64,000 nt of DNA from Gordonia sp. X0973 (GTDB lineage Bacteria; Actinomycetota; Actinomycetes; Mycobacteriales; Mycobacteriaceae): NCBI RefSeq assembly GCF_013348785.1, contig NZ_CP054691.1:310001-374000 (forward strand), read 5' to 3'. Under the pieces are notes generated by a model. It worked only from the letters and a program-made list of their open reading frames with translations. It had not been told where the DNA came from and searched no databases. Positions within the stretch are counted from its first letter, which is position 1, and every line of letters starts with the position of its first letter. A program made the position numbers and the translations under genes. Below are positions 28,899-36,884 of the stretch, piece by piece.

Positions 28899-29828
28899 TC
28901 AGCCTAGCCAGTCGAGCAGGAGGCGGTTGGTCCGCTCCGGCTGCTCCTCGTGGACGAAGTGGCCGGAACCGGGGACGTGCCAATAGTCGAACTCCGGTGC
29001 CCAGCGGTCGCTCGCCGTCAGCGTCGCCTCGGTGATGTAGGTGTCGTCGCGGCCCCGCACGGCGAGCACCGGCACCCCCACCGAGGTGGCCATCAGTTCC
29101 ATGAAATGTGCGCCGTCGGGCCGGAACTGCGAGCGGTAGGCCCAGCGCTGGTACTCCAGCGAGCAGTGCGCGGCGCCCGGGATCTGCACGGCGCGACGGT
29201 TGAGGGTCAACGCCTCGTCGAAGTCGGCCGACTCCCGCCAGCGCGCGCCGGCGCGATCTCCGAAATAATCGACGAGGTAGGCGCCGTCGTTACGGGTCAG
29301 CTGGCGCTCGCCGAATCTGGGCAGCTGCTTGTAGAGGAACCCGCCGAGGAAGGCCTCGCGTTGCGTCTTGTCGCGCAGCACGGCGCGGCGCAGGGCGCGC
29401 GGATGGGGCGAGGCGAGAACGGCGATGCGCGACACGACGCGGGGGTGCAGCGTGGCGGTGCCCCAACAGACGAGTCCGCCGTCGGCGTGCCCGACGAGCG
29501 TCGCCTCGGTGTGCCCGAGGGAACGGATCAGGCCGTGGGTATCGCCGGCGAGAGTCCACCCGTCATAGCCGCGCGGCGGCTTGTCGGAGTCGCCGTAGCC
29601 GCGCAGGTCCACCGCGACGGCCCGATAGCCGGCCTCGGTCAGCTCGCGCAGCTGGTGGCGCCACGACCACCAGAACTCGCCGAATCCGTGCAGCATCAGC
29701 ACCAGCGGGCTGTCGGCGGCGGCGCGCTCGACGTACTCGACGGCGTGGAAGCGCAGCCCGTTGGCGCGGACGTCGAAGTGGTGCCAGGGTCCGGGAAGCC
29801 GGACGTCGGACGGATCGGGAACGGCCAC
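28899..29828 (-). CDS. EphE-like alpha/beta hydrolase without a canonical nucleophile
   Basis: About 309 residues of alpha/beta-hydrolase fold. It resembles mycobacterial EphE (Rv3670) in sequence and in its place beside marP and the holin-X gene. H-G-F-G-E-F-W-W-S-W near 47-56 is the oxyanion-hole region of epoxide hydrolases, and the final G-S-G-H-F-V-H holds the catalytic His. The nucleophile elbow reads G-H-A-D-G-G at 113-118. The residue that should be Asp (epoxide hydrolase) or Ser (esterase) is Ala115, with Asp116 one place later. So the epoxide hydrolase label is doubtful. Start GTG at 29828 by analogy with EphE. Confidence 0.8.
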   Translation of the reverse strand: MAVPDPSDVRLPGPWHHFDVRANGLRFHAVEYVERAAADSPLVLMLHGFGEFWWSWRHQLRELTEAGYRAVAVDLRGYGDSDKPPRGYDGWTLAGDTHGLIRSLGHTEATLVGHADGGLVCWGTATLHPRVVSRIAVLASPHPRALRRAVLRDKTQREAFLGGFLYKQLPRFGERQLTRNDGAYLVDYFGDRAGARWRESADFDEALTLNRRAVQIPGAAHCSLEYQRWAYRSQFRPDGAHFMELMATSVGVPVLAVRGRDDTYITEATLTASDRWAPEFDYWHVPGSGHFVHEEQPERTNRLLLDWLG

Positions 29829-29848
29829 GGGTGCGGTGGGTTCGGCCG

Positions 29849-30361
29849 CTAGCGGGCGGGCGGCAGCTGCGGATGCGCGGGCGGGCCGTCGAGCTGCTGG
29901 TTGCCCGGCAGGACTTCCTTCAGGGCGGAGACCGATTCGATGGTCTTCGACGGTGCGCGCATGCGCCGGAAAATCCGGTAGCCGACGAAGGCGGCGACGA
30001 TGGTGACGAGCAGCAGCAGCAGGAACACGATGCCGAAGGCGGCCCACGCGGGCAGCCAGATCATCAGCAGCGCGCCGAGGAAGATGAAGAAGAACAGGCT
30101 GGTGTACAGCAGCATCACACCGGCGCCGACGAGCAGGCCGCTGCCCGCACCGGCCTTCTTGGCCTCGGTCTTCAGTTCGGCCTTGGCCAGCGCGATCTCG
30201 CCGCGCACCAAGGTGGACGCCTGTGCGGTGACGTCCTTGACCAGGTTGCCGATCGTCGGCTGGCCGTCGCGCCCGTTGTTGGCGTCGGACAGCGGAATCG
30301 CCGGCACTGGCCCGGTGGGGCCGGAGACCGAGGTCCGCGGGCCCTGCTTTCTTCCGATCAC
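29849..30361 (-). CDS. Actinobacterial holin-X family membrane protein (Rv3669-like)
   Basis: A 170-residue protein with two TM helices (about 76-98 and 103-127) preceded by an amphipathic helix, A-S-T-L-V-R-G-E-I-A-L-A-K-A-E-L-K. This is the Phage_holin_3_6/holin-X pattern. Despite the family name there is no phage context, and homologues are chromosomal envelope proteins. Strong GGAGGAG site before the GTG start at 30361. The downstream EphE-like gene starts 20 bases after the stop. Function not established. Confidence 0.85.
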   Translation of the reverse strand: MIGRKQGPRTSVSGPTGPVPAIPLSDANNGRDGQPTIGNLVKDVTAQASTLVRGEIALAKAELKTEAKKAGAGSGLLVGAGVMLLYTSLFFFIFLGALLMIWLPAWAAFGIVFLLLLLVTIVAAFVGYRIFRRMRAPSKTIESVSALKEVLPGNQQLDGPPAHPQLPPAR

Positions 30362-30433
30362 ATCTCCTCCGATGATGGTTGCCCCGCTATGTTGCCATGC
30401 CGGGGCGCCCGCCGGGTCGACAGCCGTCGTGGA

Positions 30434-32371
<1,938 letters not shown>

Positions 32372-32374
32372 GGT

Positions 32375-32390
32375 TGTGAGCCTAGTCACC
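32375..32390 (-). promoter_or_regulatory. Crp-type site (GTGA-N6-TCAC) at the acsA start
   Basis: TGTGA at 32375-32379 and TCACC at 32386-32390, six bases apart, match the actinobacterial Crp consensus. On the acsA strand the spacer includes TAGGCT, a plausible -10, a few bases before ATG. Binding here would block RNA polymerase, and the mRNA would be nearly leaderless. No experimental data here. Confidence 0.6.
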
Positions 32391-32437
32391 GGGGCCGGTC
32401 GAGCGCACGGGATCGGTTCGCCGATTCATCCGTTGGC

Positions 32438-33259
32438 CTACTCGGCGAAGTGTGCGAGGGAGATCGACGGGCGCAGATTCTTCAGGACCGGCGCGTCGGC
32501 GAAGGACATCAGGAGCGCGTTGCCCCACGGCCCGCGGCCCCGCGGCATCGGCACGTCGTCGACGCGGGTGATCGCCGGGATGCGCTTCGGGATGGCGGCG
32601 GCACCGACGATGTTCAGTGAGAAGGGCATGGGTGGCGTGCGGTAGCGATCGGTGAGGTGCAGGCCGTTCGGGGAGACGGTCTTCTTCGAGAACCAGGAGG
32701 GGATGGAGTCGAAGAAGAGGCTGCCGCCGGGAAACCGTGCGGCGAGGTCGGTGAGCAGCGCCCACACCTCGTCGGGCTCGAAGTACATGAACAATCCCTC
32801 GGCGATGATCAGGACGGGCTGGTCGTCGGGAACCTCGTCGAACCACGCGCGGTCGAGCGCGGAGGTCGGGCATTCGACGATTTGCTCCTCGCGCGGCAGG
32901 AGTTCCCGGCGGACCTCCATGACCGGGGCGAGGTCGACGCTGATCCAGGCGACCTTCGGGTCGGCGACCCGCCAGAAGCTGGTCTGCAATCCTTCGCCGA
33001 GGTTGACCACGGAAGCCCCCGGATGCCGGGCGAGATGGTCGCGGGCGGCCGCGTCGGCGGCCAGGGCGCGCAGGGCGTGCGACTGGCTCGGCTTGCCAAA
33101 TTTCTCGTAGTCGTAGTCGATCGTCTCGTAGAGCTCGACGGCCAGCGGGTCGTCGATGATCGGAGCGGGCCGCTTGGCCTCTTCGGCGCGGTTGCGCAGT
33201 GTCCACAGCGTCGTCGCGGAGACTCCCCGCAGTGAGTTTCCGTCGATCGTTCGGGTCAT
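32438..33259 (-). CDS. LCM-type class I SAM-dependent methyltransferase
   Basis: A 273-residue protein of the leucine carboxyl methyltransferase-like family, many of which in actinobacteria methylate carboxyl groups of small metabolites. V-V-N-L-G-E-G-L-Q-T-S-F-W-R corresponds to the SAM-binding loop, here with E where many members have G. A-E-G-L-F-M-Y-F is the family's post-motif block. Strong ribosome-binding site (GGCGGAGAGGCG) before ATG at 33259. An IdeR-type iron box lies 27 bases upstream. It is absent from the corresponding place in M. tuberculosis, so it looks inserted. Substrate unknown. Confidence 0.85.
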   Translation of the reverse strand: MTRTIDGNSLRGVSATTLWTLRNRAEEAKRPAPIIDDPLAVELYETIDYDYEKFGKPSQSHALRALAADAAARDHLARHPGASVVNLGEGLQTSFWRVADPKVAWISVDLAPVMEVRRELLPREEQIVECPTSALDRAWFDEVPDDQPVLIIAEGLFMYFEPDEVWALLTDLAARFPGGSLFFDSIPSWFSKKTVSPNGLHLTDRYRTPPMPFSLNIVGAAAIPKRIPAITRVDDVPMPRGRGPWGNALLMSFADAPVLKNLRPSISLAHFAE

Positions 33260-33285
33260 CGCCTCGCCTCTCCGCCGCGGATCAC

Positions 33286-33304
33286 TTAGGTCAGCCTAAC
33301 TTGA
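33286..33304. promoter_or_regulatory. IdeR/DtxR-type iron box
   Basis: The 19 bases TTAGGTCAGCCTAACTTGA match the consensus TTAGGTTAGCCTAACCTAA at 16 positions, including the full TTAGG and the palindromic AGCCTAA core. It lies in the 80-base divergent promoter between the methyltransferase gene (start 33259) and the gene starting at 33340, so either or both may be repressed in iron-replete cells. Confidence 0.75.
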
Positions 33305-33339
33305 TGGTCCGGGTTTGGGTAGGCCGTAATCTGGTGGCC

Positions 33340-34104
33340 ATGCCCGCCCACCCGCTCGCCCCCCTCGTCGAGCTGCCCGGCGTCGCCGAAGCGGCCGAGA
33401 AAGCGCGCGACGCGCTCGCCGCGGTGCACCGCCATCCGGCCAACCTGCGGGGCTGGCCGTCGACGGCGTTGGAGGCCTCCTGGCGGGGCGGACGGTCGTC
33501 GGCGGCGATCGACGGAGGCAGCGTGGAACTGCGCCGCGACGGCGACTACGACGATCCGCTGCTGGCCGGGTCGATGCGCGTGGCCCAGGCCCTCGACGGC
33601 GACTCGCTGGAGCAGTTGGTCGGGGTGTACCGCCGCGCGCCGGCGCAGGCCCTCGCGCGACTTCACGTGCTCGCCGCGGCCGACATCGTCGCCGACGCCG
33701 ACGCGTTGGGACGCCCGCGATCCGACGCGGCGGTAGGGGCACGCCTCGACCTTCTCGGCCAGGTGGTCACGGCACCCTCCGCCGGTGTTCCCGGTCCGAT
33801 CGTCGCGGCCGTCGTCCACGGCGAACTGCTCGCATTGGCCCCGTTCGCCGCCGCCAACGGGATAGTCGCCCGCGGCGCATCCCGGTTGTCTTGCGTCGCA
33901 ACGGGTTTGGATCCGCACAATCTCGGGGTGCCCGAGGTCGCGTGGCTCAAACGACCCGCCGAATACCACCGGGCCGCGGCCCGGTTCGGGGAGGGGACGC
34001 CCGAGGGGGTGGCCGAGTGGATCCTGCTGTGTTGTGCGGCCTTCGAGGCGGGGGCAGCAGAGGCGGCGTCGATCGCGGAGGCGGCGCGGCCGCGCGCGAA
34101 ATAG
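33340..34104 (+). CDS. Degenerate Fic-like protein (Rv3662c-like)
   Basis: A 254-residue soluble protein found beside the HAD-IB gene in M. tuberculosis as Rv3662c and usually called hypothetical or oxidoreductase. Residues 167-178, A-P-F-A-A-A-N-G-I-V-A-R, align position for position with the Fic motif H-P-F-x-x-G-N-G-R-x-x-R but lack the catalytic His and the first Arg. S-S-A-A-I-D-G-G-S near 53-61 resembles the Fic N-terminal S-x-x-I-E-G element. It therefore looks like a Fic-fold pseudoenzyme (my inference). ATG at 33340; GTG at 33334 is in frame. Confidence 0.7.
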   Translation: MPAHPLAPLVELPGVAEAAEKARDALAAVHRHPANLRGWPSTALEASWRGGRSSAAIDGGSVELRRDGDYDDPLLAGSMRVAQALDGDSLEQLVGVYRRAPAQALARLHVLAAADIVADADALGRPRSDAAVGARLDLLGQVVTAPSAGVPGPIVAAVVHGELLALAPFAAANGIVARGASRLSCVATGLDPHNLGVPEVAWLKRPAEYHRAAARFGEGTPEGVAEWILLCCAAFEAGAAEAASIAEAARPRAK

Positions 34105-34180
34105 GAAGCTGATTTCGTCGGGCGCACAACGCGCTGCGGGCGGCGACCGTCGGTCACCGCCCGCATAGCACGGACCCAAG

Positions 34181-34392
34181 TTACCAAGCGTGCTTGGTGG
34201 GTTGTGTGGACCACCTCGGCGACGGGTTACCGGTCTCGGGTGAAACCCTCGGCCGACGTCGCAGGTGCACAACACTTCTGCCTCTGTGCGGCGCGCTCCG
34301 CGTGGGTGCTTGCCGTCCGTGCTGGGAATTCCGGTCGGGGATTCGATCCTTCTCTTCCGGGTCGGATCTGGCCTTCCGGTCTTCCGTGACTC
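34181..34392 (-). ncRNA. Putative Ms1/MTS2823-like 6S-type small RNA region
   Basis: The 460-base gap between the Rv3662c-like and Rv3661-like genes has no coding potential. In M. tuberculosis the same gap encodes MTS2823 (Ms1), an abundant stationary-phase RNA that binds core RNA polymerase. Here 34201-34273 folds into a long imperfect hairpin: GTTGTG with CACAAC, CACCT with AGGTG, GCGACG with CGTCGC, all nested. A TACAAAT (34399-34393 on the minus strand) could be a -10. The strand follows the mycobacterial orientation. Ends are approximate; the RNA may begin nearer 34520 if it is about 300 bases as in mycobacteria. Confidence 0.5.
34183..34198. promoter_or_regulatory. 7-2-7 palindrome ACCAAGC-GT-GCTTGGT
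   Basis: A perfect inverted repeat next to the 3' side of the putative Ms1 hairpin. It could be a TetR-type operator or a small 3' hairpin of the RNA. The two-base loop makes an RNA stem less likely, but neither neighbour gene starts here, so an operator role is also unexplained. Confidence 0.35.
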
Positions 34393-34402
34393 ATTTGTAC
34401 AT

Positions 34403-34418
34403 CGTGATCTGCATCACA
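34403..34418. promoter_or_regulatory. Crp-type site (GTGA-N6-TCAC) beside the putative Ms1 promoter
   Basis: CGTGATCTGCATCACA is a near-ideal Crp palindrome: GTGA at 34404-34407 and TCAC at 34414-34417. It is far from any start codon, which supports a promoter for a non-coding transcript in this gap. Confidence 0.6.
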
Positions 34419-34565
34419 TCAAGGGTTTGCGGCCTACAGAATTGCGCGGCGAAATGTGTGTCCGGTTTCAATGGCCCACGACCGGTCCGTGGCCTACGCT
34501 CGAATCTTTGGGGTGGTCGCGGTTACCGGCCGCTCGGGCGGGCTCAGGCGGGTTCTGGCGCGACC

Positions 34566-35390
34566 TCAGGCATGCAGTCGCCGGCGCAGCCAGCCGTAGT
34601 AGAAGGCCGCGCCGATCGCCGCGACTCCGGCCCCGGTGGCCGCCGACACGGCCAGGGTGCGCGGCGACGGGGTCAGTCGGTCGGAGAGCCCGACCGGTCG
34701 ATCGAAGGCGAGGATCGGCCACCCGTTGGCCGTGGCCTCCTTGCGCAACGCCCGGTCGGGATTGACGGCGGTGGGGTGGCCGACGGCGGCGAGCATGGGC
34801 AGGTCGGTGATCGAGTCGGAGTAGGCGTAACACTCCGCGAGGTCGTATCCGAGCTGCTCGGCGAGCTCGCGCATGGCGTCGGCCTTGGCGGTGCCGTAGC
34901 AGTAGAACTCGAGTTCGCCGGAATAGCGGCCGTCGGTGACCGCCATGCGACTCGCGCGCACCGCGTCGACGCCGAGCATCTCGCCAATGGGCTCGACCAT
35001 CTCGCGGCCCGACGCGGAGATGAGGACGACGGCGTGACCGCGCGCCTGGTGGTTGGCGATGAGTTCGGTCGCCTCGGCGAAGACCAGGGGCTCGACGATG
35101 TCGTGCAGCGTCTCCTGCACGATCGAGTTGATCTGGTCCACCGGCCACCCGCGGCACATGTCGGTGACGTGCGCGCGCAGTTTCTCGACCTGATCCTCGT
35201 CGGCGCCGGTCAGGGTGAACAGGAGTTGGGCGTAGGCCGACTTGATCACTGAGCGCCGGTTGATGAGCCCGCCCGAATAGAACGGCTTGGTGAAGGCGAG
35301 TGCGCTCGACCGCGCGATCACCGTCTTGTCCAAGTCGAAGAAGGCCGCGACGCCCGGGCGGGCGTTGGCGGACCGGCCTGTTGAGGTCAC
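34566..35390 (-). CDS. HAD-IB family phosphatase (Rv3661-like, SerB-like)
   Basis: A 274-residue protein. F-F-D-L-D-K-T at 17-23 gives the nucleophile D19 and acid D21. S-A-S-G-R-E-M is motif II, and Y-S-D-S-I-T-D-L-P-M-L is motif III/IV. A C-terminal hydrophobic segment (about 248-268) followed by R-R-R suggests membrane association. It belongs to the HAD-IB subfamily that includes phosphoserine phosphatases, but the cap differs and the substrate is not certain. Flanked by the putative Ms1 and the 6C RNA, as Rv3661 is. GTG at 35390 is the start. Confidence 0.9.
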   Translation of the reverse strand: MTSTGRSANARPGVAAFFDLDKTVIARSSALAFTKPFYSGGLINRRSVIKSAYAQLLFTLTGADEDQVEKLRAHVTDMCRGWPVDQINSIVQETLHDIVEPLVFAEATELIANHQARGHAVVLISASGREMVEPIGEMLGVDAVRASRMAVTDGRYSGELEFYCYGTAKADAMRELAEQLGYDLAECYAYSDSITDLPMLAAVGHPTAVNPDRALRKEATANGWPILAFDRPVGLSDRLTPSPRTLAVSAATGAGVAAIGAAFYYGWLRRRLHA

Positions 35391-35471
35391 TGTTCGAGCG
35401 TACGACCGCGAGTGGTCTGGGTCACCCCGGAACCGGTAGAAATAGCTGGTCAAGTGACCAACTACTTGCTA

Positions 35472-35501
35472 TTGCAATCGCTGCGAACGCGCGCGTATAG
35501 T
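35472..35501 (+). promoter_or_regulatory. Sigma-A-type promoter of the 6C RNA
   Basis: TTGCAA (35472-35477) and TATAGT (35496-35501) are separated by 18 bases, the best -35/-10 pair I see in the window. Transcription would start about 6 bases downstream, exactly at the first hairpin of the 6C RNA. Confidence 0.85.
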
Positions 35502-35506
35502 GGCGC

Positions 35507-35600
35507 TTGCCCGGTGAATAACCGGGAGTTTTCAGCCCGACCCCCCGGGGCTGAAACGTGATGACCCCGGCCTTCTCCCCCCATTGGCCGGGGTCGTCCT
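35507..35600 (+). ncRNA. 6C small RNA (B11 homologue)
   Basis: About 94 bases made of three perfect hairpins in a row: CCCGGT/ACCGGG at 35510-35526, a 9-bp stem TTTCAGCCC/GGGCTGAAA at 35530-35556, and a 10-bp stem GACCCCGGCC/GGCCGGGGTC at 35563-35595. The second and third loops each contain CCCCCC, the defining feature of 6C RNA. M. tuberculosis B11/6C lies at the same spot, between Rv3660c and Rv3661, and pairs with G-rich ribosome-binding regions of mRNAs through its C-rich loops. The last stem followed by GTCCTCTG may act as terminator. Confidence 0.93.
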
Positions 35601-35855
35601 CTGTCTAGGGCCGGCTATCGGACTTCAGTCCGCTTCAACCTCGTCGTATGGCTCCTCCCGACTCTCCCCAGTCGGTGACGCGCGAGCCGCCCGTCGAGGC
35701 TTCTTGCCCCACACAATTACTTAGACGCACGCGGCCGCCGATCGGTTCCATCGAGTTTCGCGGCGGTGGCCGACGCCCCCGAGATTCTGAAATCGGGCGT
35801 TGTCGGAAAGCGCCTCCCCGTCATCGATCAGCCGTTAGATTGACCAGAGATTCCG
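35601..35855. other. Intergenic stretch between 6C RNA and the lipase gene
   Basis: About 255 bases with no supported gene. A short imperfect hairpin (CCCGA...TCGGG, about 35777-35797) is the only structure seen. An open frame from 35648 runs into the lipase gene out of frame and has no coding character. The lipase promoter should lie here. Confidence 0.5.
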
Positions 35856-36863
35856 ATGGGGGTGCGCATGCTGATGTCCGGAAAGACGCTGGGATGGGGC
35901 CGGGGACGGCCCGCGACTAAACGCGCGCTGGCCGCCGTGGCGGCCGTGCTCTGCGCCGGAGCGGCCGCGGTGACCGTCGCCCCCACCGCGAGCGCGACAC
36001 CGCACTACCCGGAGAACTACAACTTCTTCGGCGGCATCCCCAACGAACTCGTCAATCATGGTGGCTCCCTTCCCGGGACGAACCTGGCCCGGTGCACGCC
36101 GTCGCCGCAGCACCCGCGCCCGGTGGTGCTGGTCCACGGCACCGGCGGCGGGCAGCAGACCAACTGGGGTGCGTATGCGTCGATGCTCGCCAACCGCGGC
36201 TACTGCGTCTACGCGCTGACCTACGGCACGTTGCCGCTGCCGTGGCCGTTCACCGCCGTCGGCGGGATGGGGCCGATCGAGCAATCCGCGCGCCAGCTGC
36301 GCGTCTTCGTCGACGACGTGCTCAAGCGGACCGGGGCGAGCACCGTCGACCTGGTCGGTCATTCCCAGGGAACCTTCATGCCGACGTACTACCTGAAGTT
36401 CCTCGGCGGGGCGCCCAAGGTCACCAACTACGTCTCCTTGGCGCCGCTGTGGCAGGGGACCAGCGGGTCGTTGATGGTTCCGGTCTCGCGGTTCCTCGGC
36501 GGACTGGGCGCGGGCGACCGATGGCTCCCGATCTGCCAGGCCTGCAGCCAGATGCTGCCGGGTTCGGCGATGGTCGACAAGGTCTGGCGCGGTGGATCCC
36601 CCTACGTGCGCGGGATCCACTACACCAACATCTCCACGCGTTACGACGAGCTCGTGCTGCCCTACACCAGCGGTCAGGTCCCGGCCCGTCGCCCCGGGGA
36701 GAGCGTGCGCAACATCGTCGTCCAAGACACCTGTGCGCAGGACTTCAGCGACCACATGGCGATCGCCGGATCGCGGCGCGCGGCCTACATGGTGCTCAAC
36801 GCGTTGGATCCGCAGCACCCGGTGAAGGTGCCGTGCATGACCGTCCCGCCCTTCACCGGGTGA
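35856..36863 (+). CDS. Secreted class 2 lipase (alpha/beta hydrolase)
   Basis: A 335-residue exported hydrolase. The signal peptide covers about 1-48, with K-R-A and an Ala/Val core ending T-A-S-A-T. The oxyanion loop is V-L-V-H-G-T-G-G-G, the nucleophile elbow G-H-S-Q-G, and the catalytic His probably lies in S-D-H-M-A late in the chain. Several Cys pairs fit a secreted protein. It belongs to the lipase class 2/EstA group of actinobacteria acting on acyl esters. ATG at 35856; ATG at 35868, behind GGGGG, is an alternative. Confidence 0.88.
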   Translation: MGVRMLMSGKTLGWGRGRPATKRALAAVAAVLCAGAAAVTVAPTASATPHYPENYNFFGGIPNELVNHGGSLPGTNLARCTPSPQHPRPVVLVHGTGGGQQTNWGAYASMLANRGYCVYALTYGTLPLPWPFTAVGGMGPIEQSARQLRVFVDDVLKRTGASTVDLVGHSQGTFMPTYYLKFLGGAPKVTNYVSLAPLWQGTSGSLMVPVSRFLGGLGAGDRWLPICQACSQMLPGSAMVDKVWRGGSPYVRGIHYTNISTRYDELVLPYTSGQVPARRPGESVRNIVVQDTCAQDFSDHMAIAGSRRAAYMVLNALDPQHPVKVPCMTVPPFTG

Positions 36864-36884
36864 GGCTGCCAGCGGAGTGAGCGC

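Noticed and set aside
29849..30361. Prophage remnant suggested by a holin-like protein
   Set aside because: The family is chromosomal in actinobacteria and the neighbours are conserved housekeeping genes; no integrase, lysin or structural gene is present.
34194..35252. 352-residue plus-strand ORF over the Ms1 gap and the HAD gene
   Set aside because: Mostly antisense to the HAD-IB gene, and the remainder covers a structured non-coding region.
35648..35920. 90-residue ORF between the 6C RNA and the lipase
   Set aside because: It overlaps the lipase start in another frame, has no ribosome-binding site and no recognisable pattern.
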